From contig NZ_CP058235.1 of the NCBI RefSeq assembly GCF_013388295.1, positions 372,001-436,000 of the forward strand: a DNA stretch of 64,000 nucleotides. Reading direction: 5' to 3'. The stretch is from Bartonella alsatica. Its GTDB lineage: Bacteria; Pseudomonadota; Alphaproteobacteria; Rhizobiales; Rhizobiaceae. Of this stretch, positions 21,815 through 32,253 are shown piece by piece. Position 1 is the stretch's first letter; each line of letters begins with the position of its first letter. The notes beneath the pieces were generated by a model. That model worked only from the letters and a program-made list of their open reading frames with translations. It made no database searches and was not told where the DNA came from. The translations under genes were made by a program, and so were the position numbers.

Positions 21815-22606
21815 ATGAAGCCTATCCCTAAACTCATTCTTGCAAAAAATCTTTCTGCTTTAGATATTTATGGGGTAAAACATGGCTTTTTTACACGACA
21901 CAATGCTTTTTTTAAAAGTCTTTACCAAAGCCTTAATATTGACCAAAGTTCAAATTACCAACCTAAGGATATTGCACAAAATCGCATTTTGATCGCCGAT
22001 TATTTTAACGTTGAAGTGCAAAATTTAGTTACTGTCAATCAAATACATTCTTGTGAAGTTGTTGTGATTAATCAACCTTTTATTGATGAACCTCCTAAAG
22101 CTGATGCTCTCGTTACAACGACAAAAGATCTAGCAATCGGCGTTCTTACAGCAGATTGTGGACCAATTCTGTTTGCTGATCCACAAGCAGGTGTCATCGC
22201 CGCAACACATGCAGGCTGGCGGGGAAGCTTAAATGGAATTATAGAAAAAACAATTTCTGTTATGGAAAAACAAGGAGCCAAAAGACAATCAATAACAGCT
22301 GCCCTTGGACCTTGTATTGGTCCTTGCCACTACGAAGTAACAAGCGAATTTTACAACCAATTTATTGATTACAATAGTAAATTCCAAAAATATTTTCTAA
22401 AAACAGATAAAATAAATCACTTTCACTTTAATCTATGGGCTTTTATTATGAATCAACTAAAAGAAGCAGGAGTCCATGCTTCTTGTGTAGAGCTTTGCAC
22501 CTATCAAGATGAACAGCGCTTTTTCTCCTATCGCCGTGCGATACACCACAACGTACCCGATTACGGACGACAAATCTCTGCTATTCTACTGGAAAATAAA
22601 AAATGA
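21815..22606 (+). CDS. pgeF: PgeF/YfiH-family peptidoglycan-editing or purine nucleoside enzyme
   Basis: A 263-residue multicopper-oxidase-like (laccase-domain) protein of the YfiH/PgeF family. The metal-site motifs are visible: VLTADCGPILFAD near 110, THAGWRG near 130 and ALGPCIGPCHYEV near 167. In E. coli PgeF removes L-serine-containing muropeptides; other members act as purine nucleoside phosphorylases or adenosine deaminases. AAGGAAC precedes the ATG. It ends the lgt-midA cluster after an 80-base gap. Confidence 0.88.
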   Translation: MKPIPKLILAKNLSALDIYGVKHGFFTRHNAFFKSLYQSLNIDQSSNYQPKDIAQNRILIADYFNVEVQNLVTVNQIHSCEVVVINQPFIDEPPKADALVTTTKDLAIGVLTADCGPILFADPQAGVIAATHAGWRGSLNGIIEKTISVMEKQGAKRQSITAALGPCIGPCHYEVTSEFYNQFIDYNSKFQKYFLKTDKINHFHFNLWAFIMNQLKEAGVHASCVELCTYQDEQRFFSYRRAIHHNVPDYGRQISAILLENKK

Positions 22607-22976
22607 GTATCTTTTTTTTTCTAAAAAGAAATACCGAAACTACACTAAAAATTTTTTTCTAAATGAAACAATAAGCCATCTTATACTATTTTTTAGCAAA
22701 AAATGATCTCTTAACACGCAAAACATGAAAGTTTTAGCTATTATTGTTTTGAATATTCAGTAGTGAAGACTAAACATAAATTTAACATAGCTCGCCTTAT
22801 AATAAAAAACTTTGCTCTAAAAGTAATAAAATTTTGGAAAAAGAAAAAACAAAATTCTTACCTCTTTAACAATGATAAATAAAATTGTAATGCTTTTGTA
22901 ATTGGTTCCTTGGAATCTTGTAACAAGAAATTAAAAACTGTATCATATTTTACCATGAAGACTCAGAGGTTCTATC
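22607..22976. other. Intergenic stretch upstream of prs
   Basis: 370 bases of AT-rich DNA with no recognisable element apart from what must be the prs promoter. AGAGG precedes the prs ATG. Confidence 0.4.
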
Positions 22977-23909
22977 ATGAAGCTTTTCTGCGGCAATTCT
23001 AATCCACGCCTTGCTGAAGATGTTACAAATTATTTAAATATCCCCTTAGGCAAAGCAACTGTGAAACGCTTTGCTGATCAAGAGATTTTCGTAGAATTAC
23101 ATGAAAATGTACGCGGACAAGATGTGTTTGTTTTACAATCTTCGTCCTATCCCGCAAACGATCATTTAATGGAATTACTCATCATGATTGACGCTCTCCG
23201 TCGTTCTTCGGCGCGTCGTATCACAGCTGTTATACCCTATTTTGGTTACGCCCGCCAAGATCGTAAGCCCGGACCACGGACCCCTATTTCTGCAAAACTC
23301 GTTGCTAATCTGATTACTGAAGCAGGAGCCCATCGTGTTTTAACATTAGATCTTCATGCAGGACAAATTCAAGGTTTTTTTGATATTCCAACGGATAATC
23401 TTTATGCTGTCCCGGTTATTTCTCGAGATGTCAAAATGCATTATTCTCTTGAAAATGTTATTGTTATTTCTCCTGATGTCGGTGGTGTGGTACGTGCACG
23501 CTCCCTAGCCAAGCGCCTAAACAGTTTGCTTGCTATTGTTGATAAACGTCGCGAACGTCCCGGTGAATCAGAAGTGATGAATATCATTGGAAATGTATCT
23601 GGAAAAGATTGTCTTTTGCTTGATGATATTGTTGATTCAGGTGGTACACTATGCAATGCAGCAAGCGCTTTACTGAAACACGGTGCCAATAGCGTTACAG
23701 CTTACATCACACACGGTGTTCTTTCCGGAAATGCTATCGAACGCATCACTAACTCAGAAATGAAAGAATTGGTTATTACGGATTCAATTATGCCAACCGA
23801 AGAAATTGAAAAGGCGCATAATATTCGTGTTTTGCCAATTGCCGACCTCATTGGAGAAGCAATTGCAAGAACAGCAGCAGAACAATCTGTCTCAAGTTTA
23901 TTCGGTTAA
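22977..23909 (+). CDS. prs: Ribose-phosphate pyrophosphokinase
   Basis: A 310-residue PRPP synthetase that joins ribose 5-phosphate to ATP-derived pyrophosphate for nucleotide, histidine and tryptophan synthesis. [21 protein letters not shown] (near 32), [18 protein letters not shown] near 129 and the PRPP loop [16 protein letters not shown] near 217 are intact. It stands alone and converges with a decayed ATPase gene whose stop codon lies two bases past the prs end. Confidence 0.98.
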   Translation: MKLFCGNSNPRLAEDVTNYLNIPLGKATVKRFADQEIFVELHENVRGQDVFVLQSSSYPANDHLMELLIMIDALRRSSARRITAVIPYFGYARQDRKPGPRTPISAKLVANLITEAGAHRVLTLDLHAGQIQGFFDIPTDNLYAVPVISRDVKMHYSLENVIVISPDVGGVVRARSLAKRLNSLLAIVDKRRERPGESEVMNIIGNVSGKDCLLLDDIVDSGGTLCNAASALLKHGANSVTAYITHGVLSGNAIERITNSEMKELVITDSIMPTEEIEKAHNIRVLPIADLIGEAIARTAAEQSVSSLFG

Positions 23910-23910
23910 A

Positions 23911-25404
23911 TTAGCTCTTGGAATTTCCTGGTGCTGTTTCCACCCCAAGATCAGGGAGAGCTATAATGCACTGACCACTAAAATGTGTATGAACAATGAC
24001 AAGTCCACGCTCTTCAAAATAGGTTAAAAGTTAGCGTGCACAACTCTAAAGAATGAGTTCCATAAAAACGCGCTAAAATGCATCCAATGGACGAGGTTGT
24101 CCTTTCAAAGCAGCCTGTGCCACATTCAAAAAATACCTTGTACATCATCTTCCAAACTTTCCAATATATAAAAAATGCGTTTCCAGCTTTCACTGAGAGC
24201 AATTTTTCATCAACATCAGCCTGAGCAATAGCCAATTTACGCCGAAATTGCGAAAGGTTTAAAAGATCTCCTGATATACCATGAATACGACAACGAACCC
24301 CAAAATCTTGATCAAATACTGTCATAGAACAATAAAAAGCTTCAGGATCATCAAGAATCTCCCGAATAACACATTCTACCTGGGTATCACGATTACCAAC
24401 AGAAACTTCAGGAAATAAGCTTTTTTTCTTCTAGAAACTCTTTTTTATATACAACCTCTTTTAACATTCTATGAATTGATTTTTCTCTCACTAATTCTCG
24501 TGATTGTTTAAATGAAATTAAAATTTCCTCTGGTGAAACAGTAAAAACAAGTTCTTTTACATCAGCTCGCTCTGTTGGAAGAGGCATTAATTTAGGACTA
24601 GAAGAACGCGCCATTGTTTCAACAGAATCAATTATGATCCGTAAAGAACGCCTTGATAAAGCAGATCCTAGAGCTATAAGATGCCTGCGCTCAAGATCTC
24701 TAAACATTTCCGCCCGGCGACGCTCCATTCCCAAAAGATCAGTCGCGCACATCATATCAATATCTAAAAAAGTTCGCTCTATTAAAAAATTTGATGCTTT
24801 AGGAGCTACGTTTTTAGCAAGCTTAGTCAAACGTTGTGTGACAATAATACAATAATACTAACAAGACCACGTTTGCGCCCTCAACACATAAAATTAGCCA
24901 TAGCACTAAATGAAATTTTATCCGCTTCATTAGAAACTTCTCCTGCCGCAGCTGGAGTAAACAATTGTGCTTCATCGACAACAACAAGCATGAGATACCA
25001 ATAATCACGCTTCACATCAAACAATGCACCAAGAAAAACACCCATAGCACGCATCTGTTGTTCAATACCCAAACCTTCAAGATTAAACACCACCGAAACA
25101 CAATGTTGCCAAATTCGATGAGCAATATGCGTCAGTTCTAGTTCGCTATGTTGAGCTTCAACAACAACATGACCGAATTTATCTGCCAAAGTTACAAAAT
25201 CACCCTCTGAATCAATCACACAATGTTGTACCCATGAAGTACTTTATTCAAGAAGATGTTGAAAAAGATGTAACTTTCCTAAACCAAAATTGTCTTGCAC
25301 AAGAAACGTGTCACCAATAATTCTTCCAAATCAACGAATGCTGATACGGATTTATGCAAAGCATTACGTTTTGCTATCTCACCCAAGGCGATCTCAACCT
25401 TCAT
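23911..25404 (-). pseudogene. Decayed HerA-like (DUF87) ATPase
   Basis: Minus-strand frames together give a nearly full-length rhizobial HerA/DUF87 ATPase of about 498 codons. It runs from ATG 25404 (after GGAGA) to a TAA at 23911. Recognisable parts are VIDSEGDFVTLADKFGHVVVE, LVVVDEAQLFTPAAAGEVS (Walker B), NFLIERTFLDIDMM and GMERRRAEMFRDLERRH. Near the start a frameshift precedes the P-loop, which reads GLGKLH where GSGKSH is expected, and a TAA follows HLLE. There are further stops and shifts near 24880, 24840 and 24405. Intact members are thought to be DNA-translocating or DNA-processing ATPases. Confidence 0.88.
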
Positions 25405-25509
25405 AATATCTCCAGTATTTGCTTTTGAATATATCGGCTGTTATTTATTCACCAAATAAACTATATTCCCTTTCTTAACGCTAGAAATCATCGATTTTTC
25501 CCACAACTC

Positions 25510-25538
25510 TTGCATCTGCAAATGGTTTGAATTATAGA
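25510..25538 (+). promoter_or_regulatory. Possible sigma-70 promoter of rplY
   Basis: TTGCAT (25510-25515), 17 bases, then TATAGA (25533-25538). The match is moderate. It would place the transcript start at about 25545, exactly at the foot of the leader hairpin. Confidence 0.45.
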
Positions 25539-25544
25539 ACAGAC

Positions 25545-25593
25545 TTCTGCGTGGACACCCTTGGAGGCAACGCAGAATGGAGCAGTCGCTGCT
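25545..25593 (+). promoter_or_regulatory. Structured leader of rplY, candidate L25 autoregulatory element
   Basis: Two GC-rich hairpins stand out in an AT-rich gap. TTCTGCGT (25545-25552) pairs perfectly with ACGCAGAA (25570-25577) around a 17-base loop, and AGCAG (25581-25585) pairs with CTGCT (25589-25593) around TCG. They end 81 bases before the rplY ATG. Ribosomal protein leaders that let the protein repress its own mRNA are well known; that this is one is inference. Confidence 0.5.
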
Positions 25594-25674
25594 GAACAGC
25601 GTATATCTTCATATTAATGCAAAAACTGTTGTTGGTTTTTGATAGATCTCCAATTATGTAAAAGGACTTAAATT

Positions 25675-26301
25675 ATGAGCAAAAGCTACACTCTTAAGGC
25701 CGAAATACGTGAGCGGGTTGGTAAGGGGTCCTCCCGTGAACTTCGCCGTAACGGTCTCATTCCTGCTGTCATTTATGGTGAAAAACAACCACCTTTGGCA
25801 ATCACAGTTCCCTATAAAGAGATTTTCTATAAAATTCACGCTGGTGGCTTTCGTACCACCACAGCAACCATCACAATTGGCAAAGAAAAAATTATGGTTT
25901 TACCAAAAGATTACCAATTAGACCCCGTGCGTGATTTTCCCTTACATGTAGATTTCTTACGTATTTCAGCGAAATCCGTTGTAGAAGTGAATATCCCTGT
26001 ACACTTCCTCAATGAAGATACAGCTCCCGGACTCAAGAAGGGAGGCGTCCTCAATATTGTCCGTCACGAAATTGAATGTACCGCTCCAGCGAATGCTATC
26101 CCTGAAGCAATTGAAATTGATCTCTCCAGCTACTCTATTGGTGATTCTATCCATATTTCAGCGGTTCAACTGCCAAAGGATGTTACTCCAGTCATCCAAG
26201 ATCGAGACTTTACCATTGCAACCATCGCAGCTCCTGCAGGCATGGATATCAGTGATGAGACTTCCGAACAAAATAATGACGAAAACAACGAAAAAAATTA
26301 A
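25675..26301 (+). CDS. rplY: Ribosomal protein L25 (Ctc form)
   Basis: A 208-residue long-form L25 that binds 5S rRNA in the large subunit. The N-terminal L25 domain (1-95) begins [19 protein letters not shown] and the C-terminal TL5/Ctc beta domain runs from about 100 to 185 ([24 protein letters not shown]). The tail is acidic and asparagine-rich. AAAGGA precedes the ATG. It is followed by pth and, after an interruption, by ychF, as in most Rhizobiales. Confidence 0.96.
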   Translation: MSKSYTLKAEIRERVGKGSSRELRRNGLIPAVIYGEKQPPLAITVPYKEIFYKIHAGGFRTTTATITIGKEKIMVLPKDYQLDPVRDFPLHVDFLRISAKSVVEVNIPVHFLNEDTAPGLKKGGVLNIVRHEIECTAPANAIPEAIEIDLSSYSIGDSIHISAVQLPKDVTPVIQDRDFTIATIAAPAGMDISDETSEQNNDENNEKN

Positions 26302-26313
26302 TAATTTCGAACA

Positions 26314-26332
26314 GGCGGGAAAAATTCCCGCC
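26314..26332 (+). terminator. Hairpin between rplY and pth
   Basis: GGCGGGA (26314-26320) pairs perfectly with TCCCGCC (26326-26332). No T-run follows, so it may be an attenuator or mRNA stabiliser instead of a full terminator. Confidence 0.5.
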
Positions 26333-26381
26333 CTAACTTATGAAACATTTACTAACCTATACAATTTTTTTGAAAGCGTGC

Positions 26382-26981
26382 ATGTGGCTTATTGCTGGTC
26401 TTGGAAATCCTGGTTCAAAATATCAAAATAATCGCCATAATATCGGTTTCATGGCTATCGATGCTATTTATCAGTCCTTATCTTTTTCTCCATGGTCGAA
26501 AAAATTTCAAGCTGAAATCTCCAATGGCCTCATAAATGATGAAAAAACTTTTCTTATAAAACCACAAACTTTCATGAATTTCTCCGGCCAAGCTATTGGT
26601 GAAGTCTTGCGATTTTATAAATTAGATGTGAAGAATTTGATTATCATTTATGATGAGCTAGACTTACCACCAGGAAAAGTACGTGTAAAAATCGGTGGAG
26701 GAAATAATGGACATAATGGTATAAAATCTATCGATGCCCATTGCGGTATTGAATATTACCGTGTACGTTTAGGAATTGGACGACCTAATTCGAAGGAGTT
26801 TGTTCACCAGCACGTTCTAGGAGATTTTACAAAATCCGATCAAGAATGGTTACCTCTTGTCTTAAAGGCACTTGCAAAAAACATTGCTCTCCTTCTAAAG
26901 GGTGACAAGTGTTCTTTTATAAATGAAATCTCACAAGAAATAAAAAATAAAAAAGCTCGCGATAACAACTCTTTTCTCTAG
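26382..26981 (+). CDS. pth: Peptidyl-tRNA hydrolase
   Basis: A 199-residue esterase that frees tRNA from drop-off peptidyl-tRNA. Conserved parts are [21 protein letters not shown] with catalytic H20, the [10 protein letters not shown] motif near 64, [13 protein letters not shown] near 92 and [11 protein letters not shown] near 107. The ATG at 26382 matches the usual family start; an in-frame ATG at 26340 adds 14 residues and lies just past a hairpin. Confidence 0.95.
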   Translation: MWLIAGLGNPGSKYQNNRHNIGFMAIDAIYQSLSFSPWSKKFQAEISNGLINDEKTFLIKPQTFMNFSGQAIGEVLRFYKLDVKNLIIIYDELDLPPGKVRVKIGGGNNGHNGIKSIDAHCGIEYYRVRLGIGRPNSKEFVHQHVLGDFTKSDQEWLPLVLKALAKNIALLLKGDKCSFINEISQEIKNKKARDNNSFL

Positions 26982-27112
26982 GACACAAATAAATCATGCT
27001 GCTTTGTGCAACTCTTGTGTATAATACTTTCTTTTGAGAAGAAGATAATTGAATAGCAAATCTCAAATTATCAAATGGTGCTCTCCAAACTCACCCTCAT
27101 TGGAATTTTAAA

Positions 27113-27257
27113 AACATTTAGATTAAGAGTAAACTGCAGCGGATCATACATATTAAATCGTTGACTAAAACCTAAATACACCTCCATTACTTTATAACAC
27201 CGCCACACACAAACCAACAAGAACACAATCATAAAAATCAATAATATCTTAATTAAA
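27113..27257 (-). pseudogene. Remnant of a second copy of the L,D-transpeptidase 3' end
   Basis: This stretch lines up with 27286-27432, the coding tail of the neighbouring L,D-transpeptidase, at a constant offset of 173-175 bases and roughly three-quarters identity by eye. Examples are GCAGCGGATCAT against GCAGTGGATCAT and the shared ATCAATAATATCTT. Stops interrupt it. It is a decayed partial tandem duplicate, or what is left of an adjacent paralogue. Confidence 0.8.
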
Positions 27258-27276
27258 ATGTCTTGTATTCCTTGAA

Positions 27277-28020
27277 TTAGAAAAATTCACTTGAATTAAT
27301 GGTTGATTGCAGTGGATCATAAGCATTGGATTTTTGACTTAGAACACGAAATGTACTTGCATTATCTTGCAACACCACCACACGCGAACCAATAGGAACA
27401 CGATCATAAAGATCAATAATATCTTGATTAAGTAAACGAATACACCCACTTGAAATGGCACGACCAATTGACCACGACTCATGTGAACCATGAATGCGAA
27501 AAAGTGTATCCTGCCCATTTTTGAAAAGATAAAGTGCCCGTGCACCCAATGGATTTTCGGGACCTGGTGGCATTCCTTGTCCCAAATGACCATAACGTTC
27601 TGGTTCACGAGCCATCATTGCCGCCGTAGGAGCCCAATTCGGCCATCGGCGCTTGCGTTGCACAACTCCTTCACCTTCAAACGCTAATCCTTCCTTACCA
27701 ACCCCAATACCGTAACGCAAAGCTTCTCCATTTTCACCAATAAGGTAAAGAAAACACTGCTGCATATCTATAACCAATGTCCCAGGTTTATAAGATGTAT
27801 AATAAATCACTCTTTGGCGCCAAAATTTTGGATCAATTGTCGAAAGATCAATAGCAGGCAATAAATAGGGCTCATTTGTTACAGGACCATACAAGGCCTG
27901 TATTTCTGCTGGAACATGCCAAGTTTGTTGAGAAGAAACAAACGACATATCTGACTGGCGCGTAGCACATCCAACCAAAGCCAAAGGTGCAGCAATTAAA
28001 AAAGAACGACGAGACAACAC
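27277..28020 (-). CDS. L,D-transpeptidase (YkuD domain), probable lipoprotein
   Basis: A 247-residue periplasmic enzyme that makes 3-3 peptidoglycan cross-links or attaches proteins to the wall. The signal combines a twin-arginine-like SRRSFLIAA (3-11) with a lipobox LVGC at 15-18, so a Tat-exported lipoprotein is likely. The YkuD domain spans about 75-225, with the catalytic set HGSHESWSIGRAISSGCIRL near 172-191 containing the histidine and the active-site cysteine. No peptidoglycan-binding module is seen. The remnant of a second copy lies immediately downstream. Confidence 0.9.
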   Translation of the reverse strand: MLSRRSFLIAAPLALVGCATRQSDMSFVSSQQTWHVPAEIQALYGPVTNEPYLLPAIDLSTIDPKFWRQRVIYYTSYKPGTLVIDMQQCFLYLIGENGEALRYGIGVGKEGLAFEGEGVVQRKRRWPNWAPTAAMMAREPERYGHLGQGMPPGPENPLGARALYLFKNGQDTLFRIHGSHESWSIGRAISSGCIRLLNQDIIDLYDRVPIGSRVVVLQDNASTFRVLSQKSNAYDPLQSTINSSEFF

Positions 28021-28280
28021 TCTTTTATTTTCTCCGATTAAATCTTCATGCAGATCTGCATACTATGAAAAACTTAGCACATTATTAACGTTAATTTAAA
28101 ATTCCCTTACCATTTAAGGTGGAAGCCTTTTAAAAATGATAAAAAAGGCAACATTTTCTCTAGCATAAACTTTTTTCCATCTTACAGCAACAGAAGACTA
28201 TACCTCTCCTCAAAATATGCTATAAAATCGTCAAAGAAGTGTTATTTTAACCATAAAATCAATAGAAAAGAAAGACTCTC

Positions 28281-29384
28281 ATGGGTTTTAAATGTGGTAT
28301 TGTGGGATTACCTAATGTTGGTAAATCCACCCTTTTTAATGCATTAACAAAAACAGCCACGGCACAAGCCGCCAATTATCCTTTTTGCACAATCGAGCCC
28401 AATACCGGTGAAGTTGCTGTTCCAGATTTGCGTATGGAAAAAATTGCATCTATCGCTGGTTCGAAAGAAATAATTCCTACACGCATCAGTTTTGTTGACA
28501 TTGCCGGACTTGTACGTGGCGCTTCAAAAGGTGAAGGCTTAGGCAATAAATTCTTAGCCAACATCCGTGAAGTTGATGCTATTATTCATGTTTTACGTTG
28601 TTTTCAAGATGAAGATATCTCCCATGTAGAAGGACGCATTGACCCTATTTCTGATGCCATAACTGTTGAAACAGAACTTATGCTTGCAGATCTCGAAAGT
28701 CTTGAGCGACGCATTGTACAAATCCGTAAACGTGCAACCGGAAAAGATAAAGAAGCTCTCACAATTCTTCCTGTTATGGAAACAGCATTAAACTTACTGA
28801 ACAAAGGAAATCCTGCTCGATTATTGCTCAAAGACATCTCTCCCGATGAACACCGTATTCTTGAGAATTTAAATCTTTTAACTTCCAAACCCGTTCTTTA
28901 TGTTTGCAATGTTAGCGAAAGCGATGCTGCCCATGGAAATAGCTTGACTCAAACAGTTGAAAAAATGGCAATAGAGAAAAGCGCTCAAAGCATTATCATT
29001 TCTGCTTCTATCGAAGCTGAAATCGCCCAACTTAATGAAACAGAAGCCTCAGAATATCTTAATACTTTAGAGCTCTTTGAACCGAGTCTAAACCGGCTCA
29101 TTCGCGCTGGTTACTCTTTGCTTGACCTCATTACTTATTTCACCTGTGGTCCTAAGGAAACACGAGCGTGGACAATCATGCGTGGCACTAAAGCCCCTCA
29201 AGCAGCTGGCGTTATCCATTCAGATTTTGAACGTGGTTTTATTCGTGCCCAAACTATAAGCTACGAGGATTATATTGCTTTAGGTGGTGAAAACGGCGCA
29301 AAAGAAGCAGGAAAAGCCCGTGATGAAGGTAAAGAATACGTTGTGCAAGATGGTGACATCATGTTGTTTAAGCATAATACCTAA
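28281..29384 (+). CDS. ychF: Ribosome-associated ATPase/GTPase YchF
   Basis: A 367-residue OBG-family P-loop protein (Ola1 group, which prefers ATP). G1 is GLPNVGKST (8-16), the switch region contains NYPFCTIEPN, and G3 is DIAGLVRGASKGEGLGNKFL. A helical insert follows, with the C-terminal TGS domain from about 283 (LLDLITYFTCGPKETRAWT). It binds ribosomes and has been linked to oxidative-stress responses. It belongs to the rplY-pth-ychF neighbourhood, here split by the transpeptidase on the other strand. Confidence 0.97.
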   Translation: MGFKCGIVGLPNVGKSTLFNALTKTATAQAANYPFCTIEPNTGEVAVPDLRMEKIASIAGSKEIIPTRISFVDIAGLVRGASKGEGLGNKFLANIREVDAIIHVLRCFQDEDISHVEGRIDPISDAITVETELMLADLESLERRIVQIRKRATGKDKEALTILPVMETALNLLNKGNPARLLLKDISPDEHRILENLNLLTSKPVLYVCNVSESDAAHGNSLTQTVEKMAIEKSAQSIIISASIEAEIAQLNETEASEYLNTLELFEPSLNRLIRAGYSLLDLITYFTCGPKETRAWTIMRGTKAPQAAGVIHSDFERGFIRAQTISYEDYIALGGENGAKEAGKARDEGKEYVVQDGDIMLFKHNT

Positions 29385-29690
29385 TATGCGCTTCGTCTTA
29401 ATATTTTACACCTATTAAGAAAATAAAAAATACCTTTTATTATAAATAAAATATTATTTTATCAAGCTTTAGATATAAAACTCTCATCCCCCTCTACAAT
29501 ATAACAGGAATTAAGTATCCTGTTTGACATCCAAGTTTTTTTCTTTCAAACAAATCAAAATTGTTAAAAAATTTTCTATCCTCATCACAATCATTAAAAT
29601 TTGACCTAAATTTACCTTTGAGTTCTCTCAAAAAACTGAAACAGCTTCTTACACAAAATTTTTGTAAAAATTCTTCAAAATGTTCTGCTT
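29385..29690. other. Intergenic stretch downstream of ychF
   Basis: AT-rich and without a recognisable gene. It ends at a bidirectional terminator. Confidence 0.4.
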
Positions 29691-29732
29691 AAAAAACAGC
29701 ACTCTCATATATTATTGATAGCGCTGTTTTTT
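29691..29732. terminator. Bidirectional terminator between ychF and the PRC-barrel gene
   Basis: AAAAAACAGCACT (29691-29703) pairs with AGCGCTGTTTTTT (29720-29732) at 12 of 13 positions, with an A-tract and T-tract at the two feet. It serves both converging genes. Confidence 0.8.
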
Positions 29733-29756
29733 CTATTAAAAAATGGAAATACAAAA

Positions 29757-30197
29757 TTAACGTGCCCAACGTCCTTCGTATTTAAATGTTGGAGCTTCCT
29801 TTAAAGAATCCTTTGTTGCATTGGTAACAAGTTTCCACTTACCATAATCATTTGTCATCTGAATTACTTCTGGAGAAACGACTACATAACTCTCCCCTAT
29901 ACCAAGGAAACCACCAACAGCAATTACAAACCCCGCAATGTTATTGTCACGCAAAATAATATCTTTTACTTCCCCAATATTTTCATTCTCTAAATTGTAT
30001 ACATTTGCACCAATAAGGCTTGAAGCAACAAAATCCGTTGCTAAAGGTGTAACATAACGCACAGACTTATCTGACCCCACCTGTACGATTCCCATAGAAG
30101 AAATCATTTCAGATTTAGAAGGTTCTGCGAAAGACTGAGCATAAGTACTAGAAGCCATTAAAACTGATACAAGAGTAGTATACGCAATTTTTTTCAT
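29757..30197 (-). CDS. Secreted PRC-barrel domain protein
   Basis: A 146-residue exported protein. The signal peptide ends near residue 20 (STYA/QS). The PRC-barrel domain (about 55-130) shows the usual pattern LIGANVYNLENENIGEVKDIIL, then GESYVVVSPEVIQ. PRC barrels bind RNA or proteins, and secreted rhizobial members are common but uncharacterised. It stands alone. Confidence 0.8.
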   Translation of the reverse strand: MKKIAYTTLVSVLMASSTYAQSFAEPSKSEMISSMGIVQVGSDKSVRYVTPLATDFVASSLIGANVYNLENENIGEVKDIILRDNNIAGFVIAVGGFLGIGESYVVVSPEVIQMTNDYGKWKLVTNATKDSLKEAPTFKYEGRWAR

Positions 30198-30401
30198 TTT
30201 AACATCTCCGTTTTTACTTTGCTTTTACTTTATAAAGTCTCAATGCATCATAAACAGATTTGTTCCCTAAACTATCTATACTATTTAAATATCAATGTCC
30301 TAACCTTTTCTCTTGTTCAGTCTTTCATCCTCTCCTTCAATTTTTCTTCTAAACCTCACCAGATACGGACTTTTAAAATATAAACAAACCGTCCTAAATG
30401 A

Positions 30402-31168
30402 TTAAAAAATAACATGAAAACTGATTTTTTGAGTTTCCATATGAGAATCAGCAGCCCAAATCAAAAAAGCAGAAACATCGTACGCATAATGTTCAACTGT
30501 TTCTGGAGTCCCATTCTATAAGAAACAATACTTCTCAACGGAAGCACCTAAAAAATTACCCGCAATAAAAGATTACAGCAATAACCACCAGCAATCTTTG
30601 TATTGCCTTGTGCCTTCTGATATCCCATTAAAAGAACTGTAATATAATCCGGACCAACAGTATTATAACGCTCAATATACCAGGAATAACAGTAAAAAAC
30701 GGCAAAAATATAACGCGTGCACGTGCCATCAATGACAAATCCAGTAGATAAGCGCCATTAAAAATAAATCCTGCTTCTTCTTCATTAGCAAAAGGAGAAG
30801 GGAAAAAAGTATCTATTGCAATCCCAGCGCGTTTAAAAAACTTCCCTTCCCGATTAGGAGCATCACTCATTTCATATTGCCCGGCAAAAGCCTTAATCTG
30901 TTTCTGATCATAACCAAGAGCCTTTAGGTCGTAAAAAGGCACATATTTTACGTGGCAACTGGCACAAACCTGTTTATAAATCTTTAATCCACGCTACAAC
31001 TGCGCTTTATCATAAACCCCGATGGCGCTGAAAAGCTCCATTGCTGTTTTTAGGAGTGATAAAGGAAAAGAAACAAACTCCCCTTCCTTATCAGAAACAT
31101 TACTAACCACATTCTGAAAAAAACTATCACTGCTATAATAACCAACGCAATAAAAGCATTTACCATAA
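30402..31168 (-). pseudogene. petC: Decayed cytochrome c1 gene of the bc1 complex
   Basis: Across frames the minus strand gives the haem-binding IYKQVCASCHVKYVPFYDL (CXXCH intact) and then a still open run with SPFANEEEAGFIFNGAYLLDLSLMARAR. The C-terminal anchor region ETVEHYAYDVSAFLIWAADSHMETQK ends at TAA 30402. Stops and shifts break it before the haem motif and again after residue 100 of the open piece. Cytochrome c1 is the electron exit of ubiquinol:cytochrome c reductase. The upper boundary is approximate. Confidence 0.85.
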
Positions 31169-31169
31169 T

Positions 31170-32243
31170 TTATTTTTTTGTTTCATATCTTCAGTAATTG
31201 AAAGAAGAAAGAGGATGACTTTTTTCAAAAATAAATAGGAACGGCGAAACAATCAGAAAGATATAAAATAATAAACCGTAGCTAATTGCGTCCATAAAAG
31301 AGTGCTGCTACTTATTTCCCTTGAACTCAGCCAACCAAGAAAAATAACATCACTAATTAATGCCTAAAAGAAAATTTTATAAACAGACTGATATCTTGCG
31401 GAACATATTTTAGAATGATCTAACCATGGAACAAAAATTAAAACGAAAAGCGTACCAGCTAATAGCCCCGTTAATGAAAACGCTCCAATATTAAAAGTTA
31501 TAGCACGCAGCATCGCATAAAAAGGCAAAAACACCATTCCGGTAACACATGAAGAGGCGTTTCTAAAGGATCAGCAACGCTATAATTTTCAGCTTGTCTC
31601 ATATAATCTGGCATATAAAACAAAAATCAAGCAAAAAAGATCAGAAAAATAATGATAGAAAACATCAAAACGATTTAATGTCGGTTGTCCTAAGCTATAA
31701 CCACAAAAAATGTCTCATGCAACACGCTCCCATCAAAAGAATCGCTTTTAAAAGATCAGAAACCGCTGAAACTACAGAAACAGACATCATCCCCCTCAAA
31801 CCAGCTCATAACCAAAAACGCTATTACCATCATGGTGATACAAACGCAAATGTCCGTAACCCATACAATTTCGTACATATTTTTATAAAAACCATAATAA
31901 AATACACGCGCTAAATGAATATAAACAGCGATAAAAAAGAGCGAGAATCTCATAAAATGCCATGAACGAAGAGCTAGCGAAACTGCCCTTCATACCTAAA
32001 TCGTTCACCCGTTTTAAAAACAAAATGAACATCTGGCACATAATACATAAACAATATAATACCAGTCAAAAGCTGTAATAAAATTATAACAGTTAAAATA
32101 CCGCCAAATGTATAAAAATAATTAAAATTACGCAGAACAGGAAAAATAACAAATGTATTGTTAAAAAAACAGTGAAGAGGTAAACGTTTATCAAACCAAC
32201 GAGCATAAAGCGCTTCTAGGAAAATAAAGAGGAAACCTAGTCA
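31170..32243 (-). pseudogene. petB: Decayed cytochrome b gene of the bc1 complex
   Basis: The first part is open (ARWFDKRLPLHCFFNNTFVIFPVL, then TFGGILTVIILLQLLTGIILFM). It then shifts frame and continues as FFIAVYIHLARVFYYGFYKNMYEIVWV, a clear match to the haem-bearing second helix of cytochrome b. Downstream, stops are frequent and only scattered hydrophobic segments remain. It sits between the petA and petC remnants in the usual order. The lower boundary is approximate. Confidence 0.85.
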
Positions 32244-32253
32244 TCACTTTATC

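Noticed and set aside
31594..31914. Plus-strand 106-codon frame
   Set aside because: It is antisense to the cytochrome b remnant; the minus strand carries the recognisable protein.
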